Source: Coptis chinensis
Lineage: Eukaryota; Streptophyta; Magnoliopsida; Ranunculales; Ranunculaceae
Assembly (NCBI GenBank): GCA_015680905.1
Contig: CM027382.1
Location: forward strand, 7,351,501-7,415,500
Direction: 5' to 3'
DNA: 64,000 nucleotides
Numbering within the stretch: the stretch's first letter is position 1; each line of letters starts with the position of its first letter. Of the stretch, positions 23,109 through 35,136 are shown piece after piece. A program made the position numbers and the translations under genes. Below the pieces are notes generated by a model. It saw only the letters and a program-made list of their open reading frames with translations. It ran no database searches and was not told the DNA's origin.

Positions 23109-23121
23109 CACCACTCCCAAA
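23109..23121 (-). other. Polypurine tract of the nested LTR element
   Basis: On the minus strand this reads TTTGGGAGTGGTG directly before the LTR start TGATAAGC, the expected position of the plus-strand primer. Confidence 0.7.
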
Positions 23122-24567
23122 CAGCATTTTGCTTGTCCTCAAGCAAAGAAGAGACATTAAAAGCGGATAAGTGGCAAAAGCGTGCATTCTAAGCTAAGTC
23201 TCGTTTAGTAGAAAGCGGTTGCATTGACCATATGCAACAAGGCCTTAAACCACTAGGAATTCCCTAGTGGACGAGTTATAGCCTCGTGAGAGTTTTCCAG
23301 GGAAGATACTCACAAACTTCATTTATACTACAATGACTTAGTAACAAAAGCTTGTTTCCTAAATTAATCTCAGATATCTATACATCTCCTTAGCAAGGAA
23401 CGAGGATTAATTCTTTCGAAACTCAAGTTAATATGCATACAATAATTAAAACATCTACATATGAGTATGCATTCAGTGAATTTACATTGAATTGCACAAG
23501 AGGGAGCTGTTTTCGGATCCTTTGGAGAGTGTACCTAAATGGGTTCTCACATGTATGTGTAGAAACACAAATTCGCTCATAATTTTTCCACTCAGGTTTT
23601 GTTAACTCCAGTGTGCAGTGGGCACACTTTTCTTCACATACTCGATGACAGTCAGAGGAGCCGAGGTCGATCAATCACATCTACTACTTATTATCACACC
23701 ATCCTACTCCTAATTGAATTTTGAGGTCTTTATTAGGTATTATGGGGCTTAGGTGATAGTGTGAAAGAAATGGAAGTGGAAGATCAAAAATGATAAGTAT
23801 AAGAGAATAAGGTCTTCAAGATATTTACACTTGAGAAATCCTTGTTTTCTTTTTTCCGCCCTACCTTGAGTTTTCCTACCTTGCTCTTTTTTTTTTTTTT
23901 TAGGCTTAAGAAACATGATCCTGTTTATTTTTTATTTTTATTTTTATTTTTGAAGCAGGTAACTAACTTTTATTTGGAACAAGTCTTCTTTTATTTTTCT
24001 ACATTTAGCCCTATTTCTCATACTCATCACTTAGGTAGGTTCTTTTATTTGGGGTTAATATATGGGTAAAGGAATTTTTGGTGAAAGTGAAAGGTTTGAT
24101 GAAAGGTTCGATTGGAGTGACTAGCGGTAAAATTTGTAAAGGTAATAATTTATAGCTATGTCGATCCAAAGAATGCCTAATTCTCGCCTAGGTTGGGATG
24201 GTGATCAAGTAAGTCGATCGCGTGATTTTTCTTTATTCGAAAAACTACTCCTCGTGTCATTACTCACAAATCACTCATATCGAGGCTTTTGGTTAGATTC
24301 TCACGGGATTGATAGTTTAAGTAGACTAACCGTGGTTTTCGGAAACTTATTGTCATGTACAATCAATGATACTTTCGGTGCATGAATACTCATAAAAAGA
24401 TATAAAAATTATTGCGTACGTATTAGCTTAAGTTTCTTAAAAACGAATCATAATTCGAATGCTAATGTGAGACTTCTAGATAATTTTCATCATTGAAAAA
24501 GAAACAAGACATTGTCACTAATTATATTTACTAACAAGAAAATAGAAACTATATACAGACTACAAGT

Positions 24568-24621
<54 letters not shown>

Positions 24622-27600
24622 TAATATATATATATATCACTCCCAAACAGAGTGATGATTAGTCTTCGAAATAGAAATAGATAAAGAAAGGAATTACCTG
24701 ATAACCGTAAACAAAATTAAATTTTGGATTCTTTGGAGCGAGAAAGTTGTGGTAACATAATATATTATCTGAAAAAAAAAAAAAAAGTGTAGCACACTAT
24801 ATATACAATTATATACAGTTAGATATATGTACAATTCCCTACTCAAGTTTACCATCCATGATGTGGTGAAGGTCGGCCTCTTCTTGATTGAAATGCATTT
24901 TCCTTAGTATCGCCAAAAGATAGCGTATTCCCAAATGGTGGCCCATTCTTGTTCACCGGATTCGTTCAAATGTTTCATCATCTTATCATCGCTGGATAAC
25001 AAGCGAACATGTCTCAAGTATCGTGCGGGGACGTTTCCATTGCCTAAACCTTAATGAGCGAATTATCTTGTTTCTTTGGGCACATAGAATCTACTTTGAC
25101 CCGGTCATGAAAAGTAGTGGCCCCGTGCTGGGAAATGTGTCTTCATAATTCGACAAAAGCGATTCTGGTAAAAGTATATCTTTGATCCCGAAAAGTACGA
25201 GCTCGTTTCAAATTGGAGATAACACGGTTTAAGATATCAAAGAATGTATGACCTCGAGCAAAGCGCATTGAAGACTACACATGCGGCATCATTGGCGGTA
25301 GAAAAATGCCAATCTCCCATGATGTTAAGAAGGATAAACAACATCGCATTTCCCATGTTCATGGTCATTTGGCTAAGGGAATGGTGATGTCCGCCATTTG
25401 CCAAGTTTAGTTCCTTCATCTTTAATTTCAAGACCGTCACCAGATATCTTTAAAAAGCAGGCCATGAAAAGGAACGAGTAGAGTTGTGATAAATGTATGG
25501 CCATGTTGTTGTTGGGTTTCGTGATATGGAAGATCTAAAGTCGGGCAAGTGTTGCCCTCGAAAAGACATGGTTTGTGCCACCAACTTTGATTGTGAATCC
25601 GTCTAAGAAAAAACCATGAGCGGCGTTGAATCTTTGGTGTATCTTCCATATTAGCATAAAAAAGTAGGCCGCCAAACTTGGAGAATAAGTTTGGTCGTAT
25701 GAATAACAAGGGAAGACCACCCGATGTTAGTAATGCAATCACGGAAATGAAGTCCATAAGTATTGGAATCCATCATGGCTGAAATGATTGCTTTCGAGGG
25801 GATGAGTTCGGAGGTGTCCTGTTTGATGAAGATGCTACGTTCGATGAAGATGCCATGTTTGATGGAGTGGAGTGATGGGGAAAGATATGAGAAGAAATAT
25901 GTCCAAGAAAATTTTTGATGGATGGAGGAATGAGTATGCAAGAAGATAAAACCTCCTCGTAATCAAGTTTAAAAGAACATGTTAAAATTGTTATTATCAC
26001 AACTTGAAATATGACAATCCTTAGTAGGCATTTCTTACAAAAGAAGATACAAAGATAACAAAAATTTTAATTAAAGGCACACACGATGAAATACTTAATA
26101 ATAATAATTTTATTTTATTTATTTTGGGGAAAGTTGAGTTTTGTAAAAGCAGAACATAAACCTTTTTTTTTTATTTTTTTTTTTTTTTTACCATTATTAT
26201 TATTTTTTTTATGGTTCAGAATGATGATAAGGATGGTGATGGGAATGCAGATTGTGGACAACACTGTTCAGTTCATTAATTTGTTGGCTAAAATTTGGAT
26301 TTGAAGGGTTCCCTGGTTGCCGAGAGATCGTAGTTTGATTCTATATTAGAAGAGTGTGATTTTCTAATGGTAGAGTGAGTTTCAATAGTGCCTCTTGATC
26401 AACATCATGCATCGCTTGACGTTCTTGGAAATCCATAAGACTTTTGATGATGATTTCGGCGACGCGCGTGGAGTTCCCTCATTCCTTGATGAAGAATTTG
26501 AATACCTTCCATGGGATTTAAAATGTTACGCATGGCACTTTCATCAAAGAAATGTAATGCGAGTTTGAGTTTTGGCCATCCATTTCATCCGCAGAGTATC
26601 GGCGTCCAAGAACCACCGCGATCTTTGTGAAGTATTGTAACAAATGCTCTTTGAAGAGGTATTTACGGAAGAAATTTGGATAACCCCAACGCATCATAAT
26701 TTTCGTGACTAAAGTAGGCGGAGGTGCTAACCTTTTTGTTCTTACGGTGATTGCGTTCGGAGGTGTTGGATTATACAAAAATCATCTCTTTGATTCTCGC
26801 ATAATCCAAAGTAGGTGTAATTGAGGCTTGGTGACTTCAGATTGGTGTGGCGTACCCACCACATTGTGTCCCAACCGGTGGAGCACAACTCGTTGATTTT
26901 GTTTCAAAAAGCGTTGAAGAACAACGTGATTTTTATTTCCGACCGCCATGAGATACGTGGCCCGTAGTAATTTTTGACGGAATTAAATGGGGACTCGAAA
27001 GATCGAACCCGAGTCATTCATTGGAATTTGAAGTATGTCGGAGATAACTTTCTTAGTTAATTCAAAGCGTTGTCCATATGCATGGAAACAGAATTTTTCA
27101 TTTTCAGTCCGCTAAATTGGTAGAACATCAAGACCAAAAATCTGCGGAATAGTCATACGCATGATATAGAAGAGGCATCCATCCTCGGCGTACAATTTCG
27201 TGTCATAAAAAGGAGAAAATCGGCAATCATCAAAAAATTCAAGTAGTTCTTCTCGGGTACTATCTTTCTTGGTTGATCCATTTGGAAGGATAATTGATGG
27301 AAGGATAGTGTAGAAAGCGTGAAATGAGAATGGCTGAAATGAAGAGATTTATAGCAAAAATATAGGATGCAGTGCGAATCGGGGATGTCAAGTGCATCTA
27401 GATCTCAACTTACAAGTGAAACATGTGATGTTGGTATCCCTAATTATGTCAGCAAGAACTATGGGTATCCATAGTATGTCTTTTCATGTCGTGTCCAAAA
27501 CAATTAATGAGGTCTTAAAATGATAGAGAATTAGGAGGAAAGTTTCCACAGAGCAGTTAGACCTACACGTAATTTCAAAATTTATGATCATACCTCAATA

Positions 27601-28782
27601 ATAGAAGATAGATAGAATAATTGAGCTGCGTGCGTGACAAGTGTTAGGCGTACCGTGTAGCGTGCACAATCTTCTCTGAAAACAATAAGTTGAGTTTGAT
27701 TTATTTTATTGCGTTATTGATTTTTCTTATTTGTTATGGTTTTGATAACTATTTTATGTTTATGATAAGGTAAAAATACAACTAATATACCCAATTTATT
27801 AAAAAGGATGCTCCTCCATTTAGTACGTAACCCGTACAAATGGTTGAGAATTATTTAACACACCATAGTAATATACAAAGCGACAAAGGGAAAGAGATAT
27901 GGAGGTTACATAGATCTAGATATTCGGATGAAGTTATGCATGATCGATGATTAGAATAATGACAAATCTTTTGTTATCACGAATCTTGTGGATGACCCAT
28001 TCACGTTGCTCCTTTTCCAATCGCTCGATCGGATCCATTGTTTTGAATGAAAAGATAATATGTGAAGATTAAGCTTTGGATAGTGAGAGAATGAGTGAAG
28101 GGTGATGAGGAGTGTCGGAATTTATAGGCAAAAATCGACCGTTTTGGATATCGACCCGTTTGTGGATATCGACCGCTTTTTTAATAATTACGATGGAGAT
28201 AACATTTGGGTTTTGTGACCGCATTACCGTGATTTGGGTCGGTTCTAATTTTTGGTCCAAGCCCAATGAATTCGGAAATTTCGCTTATGTCCCAAAATTT
28301 CAAACGGAATTTCGATTCATTTCAATTCCAAATTAAACGAATCGAATGCTAAAATGATCGGCATTAAAATGTCATCCATGGAATATGAAGAAGGCACCTT
28401 CAACCCTTTTTTATTTTTTTATTTTTTTATTTTTTATTTTTTTATTTTTATTTTATTTTTTATATACAAATGTACAAGTGGAGATGAACGTGGCAATGTA
28501 CTAAGGGAAGATGTATGTGTCATTATACAAAAAAGAACGCGTGACAACAACACCGGACTACAAGAAGAAAATCATTACAAGAAAATCAAAGTAATTTGTC
28601 ATATATGACTCTAGGGCTTAACCCAATCCAAATCGGTGTGGCTTAACCTTTATGTTTTGGGGGCCTAGGGTTCGGGCCGGTACCATCGACGACCAATGTG
28701 CAATGGTCTAATAATAATATTACCCTTAGTACATATGGTATAGCCTCAAACCGCCGAGTGTCATCAAATAGTACATATGGTA
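23122..28782 (-). mobile_element. Interior of the nested LTR element, decayed
   Basis: Holds several long T-rich runs on the plus strand (about 24,574-24,616, 26,161-26,210 and 28,408-28,460) and minus-strand open patches around 25,237-26,000, 26,518-26,778 and 28,069-28,266. The patch near 25,700-25,950 has a Ser/Pro-rich start and a segment reminiscent of the N-terminal part of Athila-type gag. The match is weak and inferred. No pol domain is recognisable. Confidence 0.5.
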
Positions 28783-28797
28783 TCCCGGCAATGGCCA
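28783..28797 (-). other. Primer-binding site of the nested LTR element, tRNA-Asp-like
   Basis: On the minus strand, two bases after the LTR end, it reads TGGCCATTGCCGGGA. This resembles the TGGCGCCGTTGCCGGGGA site complementary to tRNA-Asp used by many plant Ty3/gypsy elements, with a small deletion and changes. Confidence 0.6.
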
Positions 28798-28799
28798 TT

Positions 28800-30304
28800 T
28801 GATCTTAAGACTTTTAGGTGTTTTAGAAGTTGACTTACTACGTGCTAAAACTCAATAATTCCTTACTCATTTGTTTTTTTTCTTTGAGAATGTCAATCTA
28901 GTTCGAGTAGGGATTTCGTTCCAACTTCTAAGACAAGAATTTAAATGATCACAACTGGAATCTACACTTTGGAGCACTAAGTGAGAAGGATTTTTTATAG
29001 ATAGATTTTTTACACAAGTTATCTAAAGTTTGTAAGTTTGTTTATAGTTAAATGAAAGAGAGAGATAGATAGGGAAGGATTAATCCTACTCATACGCAGG
29101 CCTAGCTACAAGTCTTTTAGAAGCAGTCACTACCATCTCAAATCCCTAACATAATATACCTATCTCTAAACATATCATGCTAGCATGTAGAATTGAAATG
29201 ATATTTCATCTCCGAAATATCATTCCAACTCCTAGTTCTACTTTACAACAATTGATCGATAATTGTCAATCTCTGTCATTTTGGGGACGGGGATGAAAAA
29301 TAGAACCTAAGTCTTTTAAGTAGTGATTTTGGAATCCTAAATTTGTAAAGCATGATCCTCACATGAGTATCATTAACCCTTCCTTGGGAGAGTTTTAGCT
29401 CATGATCCTAGGATTGAATTAAACTACAAGAAGATATGTGAAATGAAAAAAGGAGAATGAAACAAGAAAACTACAAACTGTTTTTACCTAAATGAAATGA
29501 AGAAGGTTTTTTAAAAACTAGAGAGTTCCCCATTAACAAGTTTCAAGCTTTTCTCTAAAAACTAAGAACTAAAAAACAAAATTAAAGACATGGATGTAAA
29601 TGAAAAGTAAAAGTCAATGAAGTAAAAGCTTCCAACTCCCAAAATCAGCCCCCTTTACATAAAGAGCCTTTTTCTCTTCTCCCACGTGAAACACTCTCCT
29701 CTCATTTATTTTTCACTTATCCACAACTAACCCCCATTTGACACCTTCATTTTTTTTAGATAATCATCACCTAAATCCAACTAACTCATTAACTTCATGC
29801 AAGGTGTCAAATTTGCACCAATTATTTGCACCTTTGTCTTGACTTGCATGATGACTCATCAAATCTTATGGGCCGCCTAGTGGGTCCACGTCACGATGTC
29901 CGATTGGCATCCGGGTCTTTTGACATTTTTACAACTTTCTGCCTATTTGTAGAGTTCATCGCGACCGATCGTCCGGGCAGCTCACTCGCCGTGATTCGAG
30001 TCATGGTTCAAGAGATATGAGCGGAAGTTTGATGCTTACATGCACATAATCCCGTTTATTTGGATTATGTACTATTTGAGTCTTTGGGCTTTAGTCCAAA
30101 TTTGTTGGCTTCACATGGGCTTGATCGGAAGGCATGTGTATACTCCCTATTCCGTGCTTAAATTTCGGCTTTATCATCATTTTACATTAGTTGCTCCAAC
30201 CGCAAAAAAGCGAAGATGCGATTATTTCATGATTATTAAGCACAAAATCACCCGAAATGTTATGTCTCTATAGGTTTTTATAATACAGTTTTGGGTGCTT
30301 ATCA
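28800..30304 (-). repeat. LTR (5' LTR of the minus-strand nested element)
   Basis: 1,505 bp partner of 21606-23108. Starts TGATCTTAAGAC and ends GGGTGCTTATCA on the plus strand. Confidence 0.88.
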
Positions 30305-31247
30305 GGCTTGACAGTCCATTGCATTTGGTTGCCTACCTTTTGAATCCTTATTACTACTTCAAAGATCAAGATATAGGAAAGGATCCAATTGTCATGAACA
30401 AGATTTTTCTTTGTATAGAGGAGCACTTCTTCCATGGTGACTTTGATATGCAAAATAAAGTCACAAATAATGAATTATTGGAGTATAAGAAAAAAAAGAA
30501 GGTGCATTTGGTAGACTCGTGGCGGGATGCGCCAAGAATGATGATAAGTATGATCCAGGTAAGATATTCATTACTTAGTTACTCATTTCCATTCCACCTG
30601 ATATTATTTAATACTAACATTAATACTATTTATATTTGTGTTTATTGCCTTATCTATTGACTAGTTGGATAGTGGTCTAACTATGATAATCATACTCCAA
30701 ACTTGCAAAGAATGGCTTCAAGGATCCTCTCACTGACTACAAATTCATCGGGATGCGAGAGAAATTGGAGTGCTTTTGAGGGGGTAAGTACTAACCATAA
30801 AGTTTGTAGTAAGTGGTTAAATAAATAAAACTAAGAGACACAGAGTATTAATAGTATTTTAACTTTCATTTTCTTTTGTGTAGATACATACAAAGAAAAG
30901 GAATATACTGATCTGACAAGGTTGGAACATCTAGTCGATGTCAATTTAATGCTAAACTCATCGACAATAATATGAAAGAAAAAAAAAAGAGGTAGATGCA
31001 TTACTTGCTAGTGAAGCTAGTAAGGCACAAAGATGGATTGTTCATGGTGGGGATGATGAAGAAGTTAATCCCGGTTCGGATTTTCTGGTTATGGTTGGAT
31101 AATCATCAAAAAGTTTAATAATGTTAGAGAGCTTCATGAAGAAGATTTTGTGTCGGATGAGGAGAGCGAGGATGAGAGAGATGAAGAGTATGAGTTTGAA
31201 TCTGATGGAGAGAGAGTGATGGAAAGATATGGAGAGGAGAAATTGTA
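30305..31247 (+). pseudogene. hAT transposase C-terminal region (dimerisation domain), right of the nested element
   Basis: Resumes with RLDSPLHLVAYLLNPYYYF, the usual hAT phrase just after the point of interruption. An intron with donor CCAG|GTAAGATA (about 30,560) and acceptor before TTGGATAGTG (about 30,664), and another from about 30,783 to 30,884, fit. The conserved SSGCERNWSAFE motif of the hAT C-terminal dimerisation domain is at about 30,745-30,780. An acidic tail (DEESEDERDEEYEFESDGE) ends at a stop near 31,246. Small frame breaks are present around 30,710 and 30,900. Confidence 0.8.
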
Positions 31248-31439
31248 GATCTAGTGGAGTAGTTCAAAAGTCATAATGTTATCTTTTTGTATGTTTATTT
31301 GGATTATTTTGATCTTATGTCATTTTGTTTGAGTTATGACTATTAGGAGACATGGTATGATTTTACTTAACTTTCGTGGTTGGATTACTAATATGTATTT
31401 TTAAAAAGTATATAAAGTTAATTTTATTTAAATAAATAA

Positions 31440-31542
31440 TAATAAAAAACGCCTAGCGCCTAGCCCGTCTAGGCACCACCTAGAAGGCCTAGGCGCTCTC
31501 CCACGCCTGCCGACTACCGCCTAGTTTTTTTTTAGAACACTG
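31440..31542. repeat. hAT right terminal/subterminal repeat
   Basis: CCTAG and GGCCTAGGCG-rich subterminal block ending TTTTAGAACACTG, complementary to the left end with a few mismatches. Confidence 0.7.
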
Positions 31543-31550
31543 AACAGGAC
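31543..31550. repeat. 8-bp target site duplication, right copy (AACAGGAC)
   Basis: Partner of 18192-18199. Confidence 0.85.
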
Positions 31551-31689
31551 CCTAAAAAGAATGTGACATTTAATTCTAGGCCTGAGTTTCGTCAATTGGG
31601 CCTATGATAATTACCTAGTGGTTATGAGAAGGACTAATAAAGCAAATGGACTTGTGTAGTTGGGCCTTTAAAAAAAAGTTTGGAAAACA

Positions 31690-32456
31690 TCTCTAGATGA
31701 TATTTATAATATAATTTGCAAAATCTGACGGGAACATAGCATTAGTAAGTTGGTCGCTCCAGTGTCCTAGGCCCCACTTCATTTGGTTTCATTGATATAT
31801 TATACAGTGGAACCCCTCTAACAGGTGAAGCATTTCTCACTAGCCAGACCATAAACACATGCTCTCAACAAAATTTTTGGTCAAACACAGCTAATCCACA
31901 TTCAATTGTACTACAGATAATCCCTACAAATCTTGGAAATATGCATATTTGTCACTTGACTGACCAACAAAAACCATGAAGAGAACAAACATGGCAGTGA
32001 GATGATGTTAGGAGAAATCCAAAAGCAAAAGTAATAAATCCCACCTAGGGGTGGAACTCGGGCAGGTTGGGTCGGGTTGAGGCCTAACCCGAGTTATAAA
32101 TGTTTCAGACCGAGCTCAGGACCAAGCCCTAGTCGGTCCTTAAGTTTTCAACCCAAGCCCAACTCGGATTAGTCGGGCTGGGTCGGGTTGGTCAAGTTTC
32201 TTGGGTTTCAATGTTAAAAAATAAAAAACTCAATGGAACTGTTAAATAAATAAATTAAGAGGTAAATAACACTGAAATTCAATATTCTAACACTGAGTCG
32301 GGTTTTAATTTTACAAGACCAAGCCTGGACCACGGATCTGAAATAATAGCCTAGGACCAACAAAAGTCTCTAGATGATATATATAATATAACTTTCAAAA
32401 TCTGACGGGAACGTAGCATTAGTAAAGTGGTCGCTCCAGTGTCCTAGGCCCCACTG
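31690..32456. repeat. Direct repeat pair of about 88 bp flanking about 590 bp
   Basis: 31,690-31,778 and 32,369-32,456 share a block beginning CTCTAGATGATAT and ending GTGTCCTAGGCCCCACT, including AAAATCTGACGGGAAC and GGTCGCTCCAGTGTCC, with only a few differences. The order is direct. Between them lie a dispersed-repeat fragment and a MITE-like block. This looks like a local duplication upstream of the methylesterase gene. Confidence 0.75.
32046..32345. mobile_element. Probable hAT-derived MITE
   Basis: Opens TAGGGGTGGAACTCGGGCAG and is rich in GGGTCGGGTTG near the left and its counterpart (GAGTCGGGTTTTAA, CCAAGCCTGGACC) near the right, a composition typical of a very common class of plant hAT MITEs. 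Terminal repeats are poor and no target duplication was confirmed. Confidence 0.4.
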
Positions 32457-32550
32457 CGAGCGAATATACGAGGAACCCGAGATCGAGCCCTCGCGTCCCC
32501 ATATCGTTTTTATTTTATGTTTTTTTTCTCTGTTAAAAACACCCTTCAGC

Positions 32551-34390
32551 AATCTTGTTGAGTCCCCGAGTGCGTGGACAAGCATTTTTTGATGATTCGG
32601 CAAATTCTGAAAGGAGGGTTCAGACATTGTCAAGGGAGAAAAGAGAGTACATTCGGTTTACAAGTGTTAAGAGGAAGAAGGATTTTGTTCATGGAGAAGG
32701 GTTTGGAGCACGGTATAAGACTGTTGCTCTGCCATAGATCTCTTGGCTGATTACGCTAAGCCCCTGATTGATTATTTACAGAACTTACCTGAAGAAGAAA
32801 AGGTGTGAGTGTGCTAGTGATGGTGTGATCCTTTTGTCTGTAATCCTTTTGGCTGGCCACAGTTGTGGAGGAGCAAGCATCTCATATGCTTTTGAGTGTT
32901 GCCCAAAAAAGATTTCAAAAGCAGTTTTTGTCTGTGCTACAATGGTTTCGGATGGGCAGAAGCCTTTTGATGTGTTTGCTGAAGAGGTATGTTACCTTTA
33001 ATTTCTTATGTGATCATAATTAAAACCAAAATATGGTCGTGAAGATGATACACACATCTTTCTCTTAGCTTGTGTTTCACCAACTGGCGACTCCTACTTG
33101 TGCTTTAAGTTAGTAACTTAGTACACTCAAATGTCAAATCATATATCTTTAAACTAAGAAATAAAATTTACAAACCCCTACAATGATACAAGTAACTGGG
33201 TGGCCCAGCCTAACGAAGTATCGGCTGTATGTGTAGTATCTATTGTCTTCCAGACCTTTCAGTCAACTTGGATGACGCACACTGGTAATAACATATTGCT
33301 CTAGGAGTTAAATGTAATTCCAAGCCATAACAAGTTTACCTGCGGATGAGATCATGGGATTGAAATACTTAAACTCATCATATTGTTAGGGGTCGGATCA
33401 TACACATAAAACCAAACTCCTTAGTGCTTACTGCATAGAGAGCTGAAATTAGAAACTGCTCACTCATAAGAAGGTATTGGACCAGAGGCAGCCTCAAGTT
33501 TTAAATATCATACGATATTTAATACTTCTAAAAAATTTGCAGCTGGGATTCTACTTTAAATTTTATCTTCTAGTGGGATTAAATTTACTTTGACGCACAT
33601 CCTCCTTGACTTGTCTGTTAGTAACACACTAATCGATTGGTGCAGATAGGATCTGCTGAGATGTTTGTGCAGGAATCCCAATTGCTAGTATATGGCAATG
33701 GTCAAGACAAGCCCCCTACTAGTCTGAGGTTTGATAAGCAGCAGACGAAGGGCCTATACTTCAACCAGACTCCTTCTAAGGTATGGTTGAACTTGGATGA
33801 TTGAGGATCTTGTTTCTCTGCACTGTTGTTGAATAAGTTGTTAGATATAAAACCTCTTTATGTTGTTTTAGTCGTCCTAGTTTATCGTTGTAATTCTTTG
33901 GTTATTGATTTCCATGCTTGAGTAAATTTTATTAAATATTACATACGAAATTTATCAGAAGCATAAATGATTCTAGTTAGTACTTAGTACCTAGTGGAAT
34001 AATGAGATGTTGGCTTGGATAAGCTAACTCTAGATCTGATACTTTTCTTGTTCTATACTAGTGAATATACTTGTGATCTTGTATAATGAATTTAACTGAA
34101 GATCCACTACATTTCAGGATGTTGCACTGGCCACAGTTTCCATGAGACCCATCCCTTTGGAACCAATCATGGAGAAGCTTTCACTCACGCCAGCGAATTA
34201 TGGCACAAGCAGGCGGTTCTTTGTTCAGACTCTTGATGATCACACTCTTTCTCCAGATGTCCAAGAAAAGCTTGTCAGAGATAACCCACCTGCGGGTGTC
34301 TTCAAGATTAAAGGCAGTGACCATTGCCCTTTCTTCTCAAAGCCACAGTCGCTGCACAAAACTCTTCTCGAAATCGCACAGATCCCATAA
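32551..34390 (+). pseudogene. MES11-type methylesterase (alpha/beta hydrolase), apparently broken
   Basis: Three blocks match the MES11-14 subgroup: 32551-32986, 33646-33780 and 34118-34390, with GT-AG introns between them. The catalytic set is present in the pieces: nucleophile Ser in GHSCGGAS, Asp in QTLDDHTLS, His in GSDHCPFFSKP. Members hydrolyse methyl esters of hormones or other carboxylates; the substrate here cannot be told. Block 1 is damaged. The oxyanion-side motif GEGFGAWCWYKT reads GEGFGARYKT (two residues lost), the next roughly 25-30 residues to LADYAKPLIDYLQNL are missing with a frame change and a stop (CCATAG near 32,735), and about 35 nt with stops are inserted between EEEKV and ILLAGHS. 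No starting Met or transit peptide is found; the upstream side is duplicated and transposon-rich. The rest, from GHSCGG to the stop at 34388, is clean. Assembly indels are an alternative explanation. Confidence 0.8.
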
Positions 34391-35136
34391 TTGAAATTAG
34401 TTACACTACAGCATTTGTCATCCAAAGATGATGACGTGGATACATGGCTCTAAGAGCTGTAGGCCATCATTATACAGTAGAACATGGTGCAACATTTTAC
34501 CTCCATGCTTATCAAATGTGGGGATGGAGATATTAGTTCTAGGTACGGAGAAATAACTTGGGATCAGAAAGCCAGAGTGAACTACAGGGGAGAATGGAGG
34601 GGGTATTAGTTGGTTACGAATCTGCTCCATCCAGAATTCCAGATAAGTCAATTCCCCTAGAAACAATAATAGAAGCAAAAGGATATGGACGGAAGTATAG
34701 ATAACTATTTTATGCATATTGTCAACCCCTATCTATCTGGATTGAAAATGATATTTGATTAAGTATTAATCTCTAGCTCAACTGATTGCTACTGAACTGC
34801 AGACACGCTGGTGTGAGTTTAATTTTTATTTACTCAACAAGCTAGAGTAATAAGTAAGAAAAAATTAATATGACACACACGTTACAAGTGTCGAACTGAG
34901 AGGAAAGGAAATAACTCAGAAACACATGAGAGAAGAAGCGTATTAAATATAGGAACAACACACTAAAGCACAGACTTCGCAAGGAATTAGATACATTGCT
35001 GCTGCCTTTCTTTGATGAGACGAAGTTTGTTCCAGCAACATCAGTAGCTCTTTCTACTCACAGTAAAGCATCTGTAGGCCATGTTACCCCTGAATGGGAT
35101 CCTCTCATCTGAAAATGTCGGTAAACCAAATATGTA
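34391..35136. other. Spacer between converging genes
   Basis: Holds the 3' UTR of the methylesterase locus from the left and that of the NOPCHAP1-like gene from the right. No other gene seen. Confidence 0.45.

Larger units (their letters stand above)
21606..30304 (-). mobile_element. LTR retroelement (Ty3/gypsy-like, probably non-autonomous), nested in the hAT transposase
   Basis: Two direct repeats of about 1.5 kb (21606-23108 and 28800-30304) start TGAT and end ATCA and are flanked by the 5-bp target duplication GGCTT (21601-21605 and 30305-30309). A purine-rich tract next to the left LTR and a primer-binding-like site next to the right LTR, both read on the minus strand, set the orientation as minus. 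The interior (5.7 kb) has only decayed minus-strand coding patches, perhaps Athila-like gag (about 24,870-25,950); no reverse transcriptase or integrase is visible. It is broken, with many lesions. The two LTRs are alike over their length with scattered small differences, so the insertion is moderately recent and younger than the hAT copy it splits. Confidence 0.85.
18200..31542 (+). mobile_element. hAT-superfamily DNA transposon, 13.3 kb with a nested LTR element
   Basis: Bounded by 8-bp direct repeats AACAGGAC (18192-18199 and 31543-31550). The termini are imperfect inverted repeats: the left begins CATTGTTCTAAAAATCGG and the complement of the right end begins CAGTGTTCTAAAAAAAAA; both then carry CTAGGCGG-rich subterminal sequence. 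A transposase gene on the plus strand has a BED-type zinc finger, DUF659 and a C-terminal hAT dimerisation region. It is interrupted by an LTR retroelement at 21606-30304, so about 4.6 kb is hAT sequence. In-frame stops, a duplicated first exon and the nested insertion make it inactive for transposition on its own. Confidence 0.85.

Noticed and set aside
24574-24616. Long T run as a possible SINE or retroposon tail
   Set aside because: Lies inside the LTR element interior with no body next to it and no target duplication.
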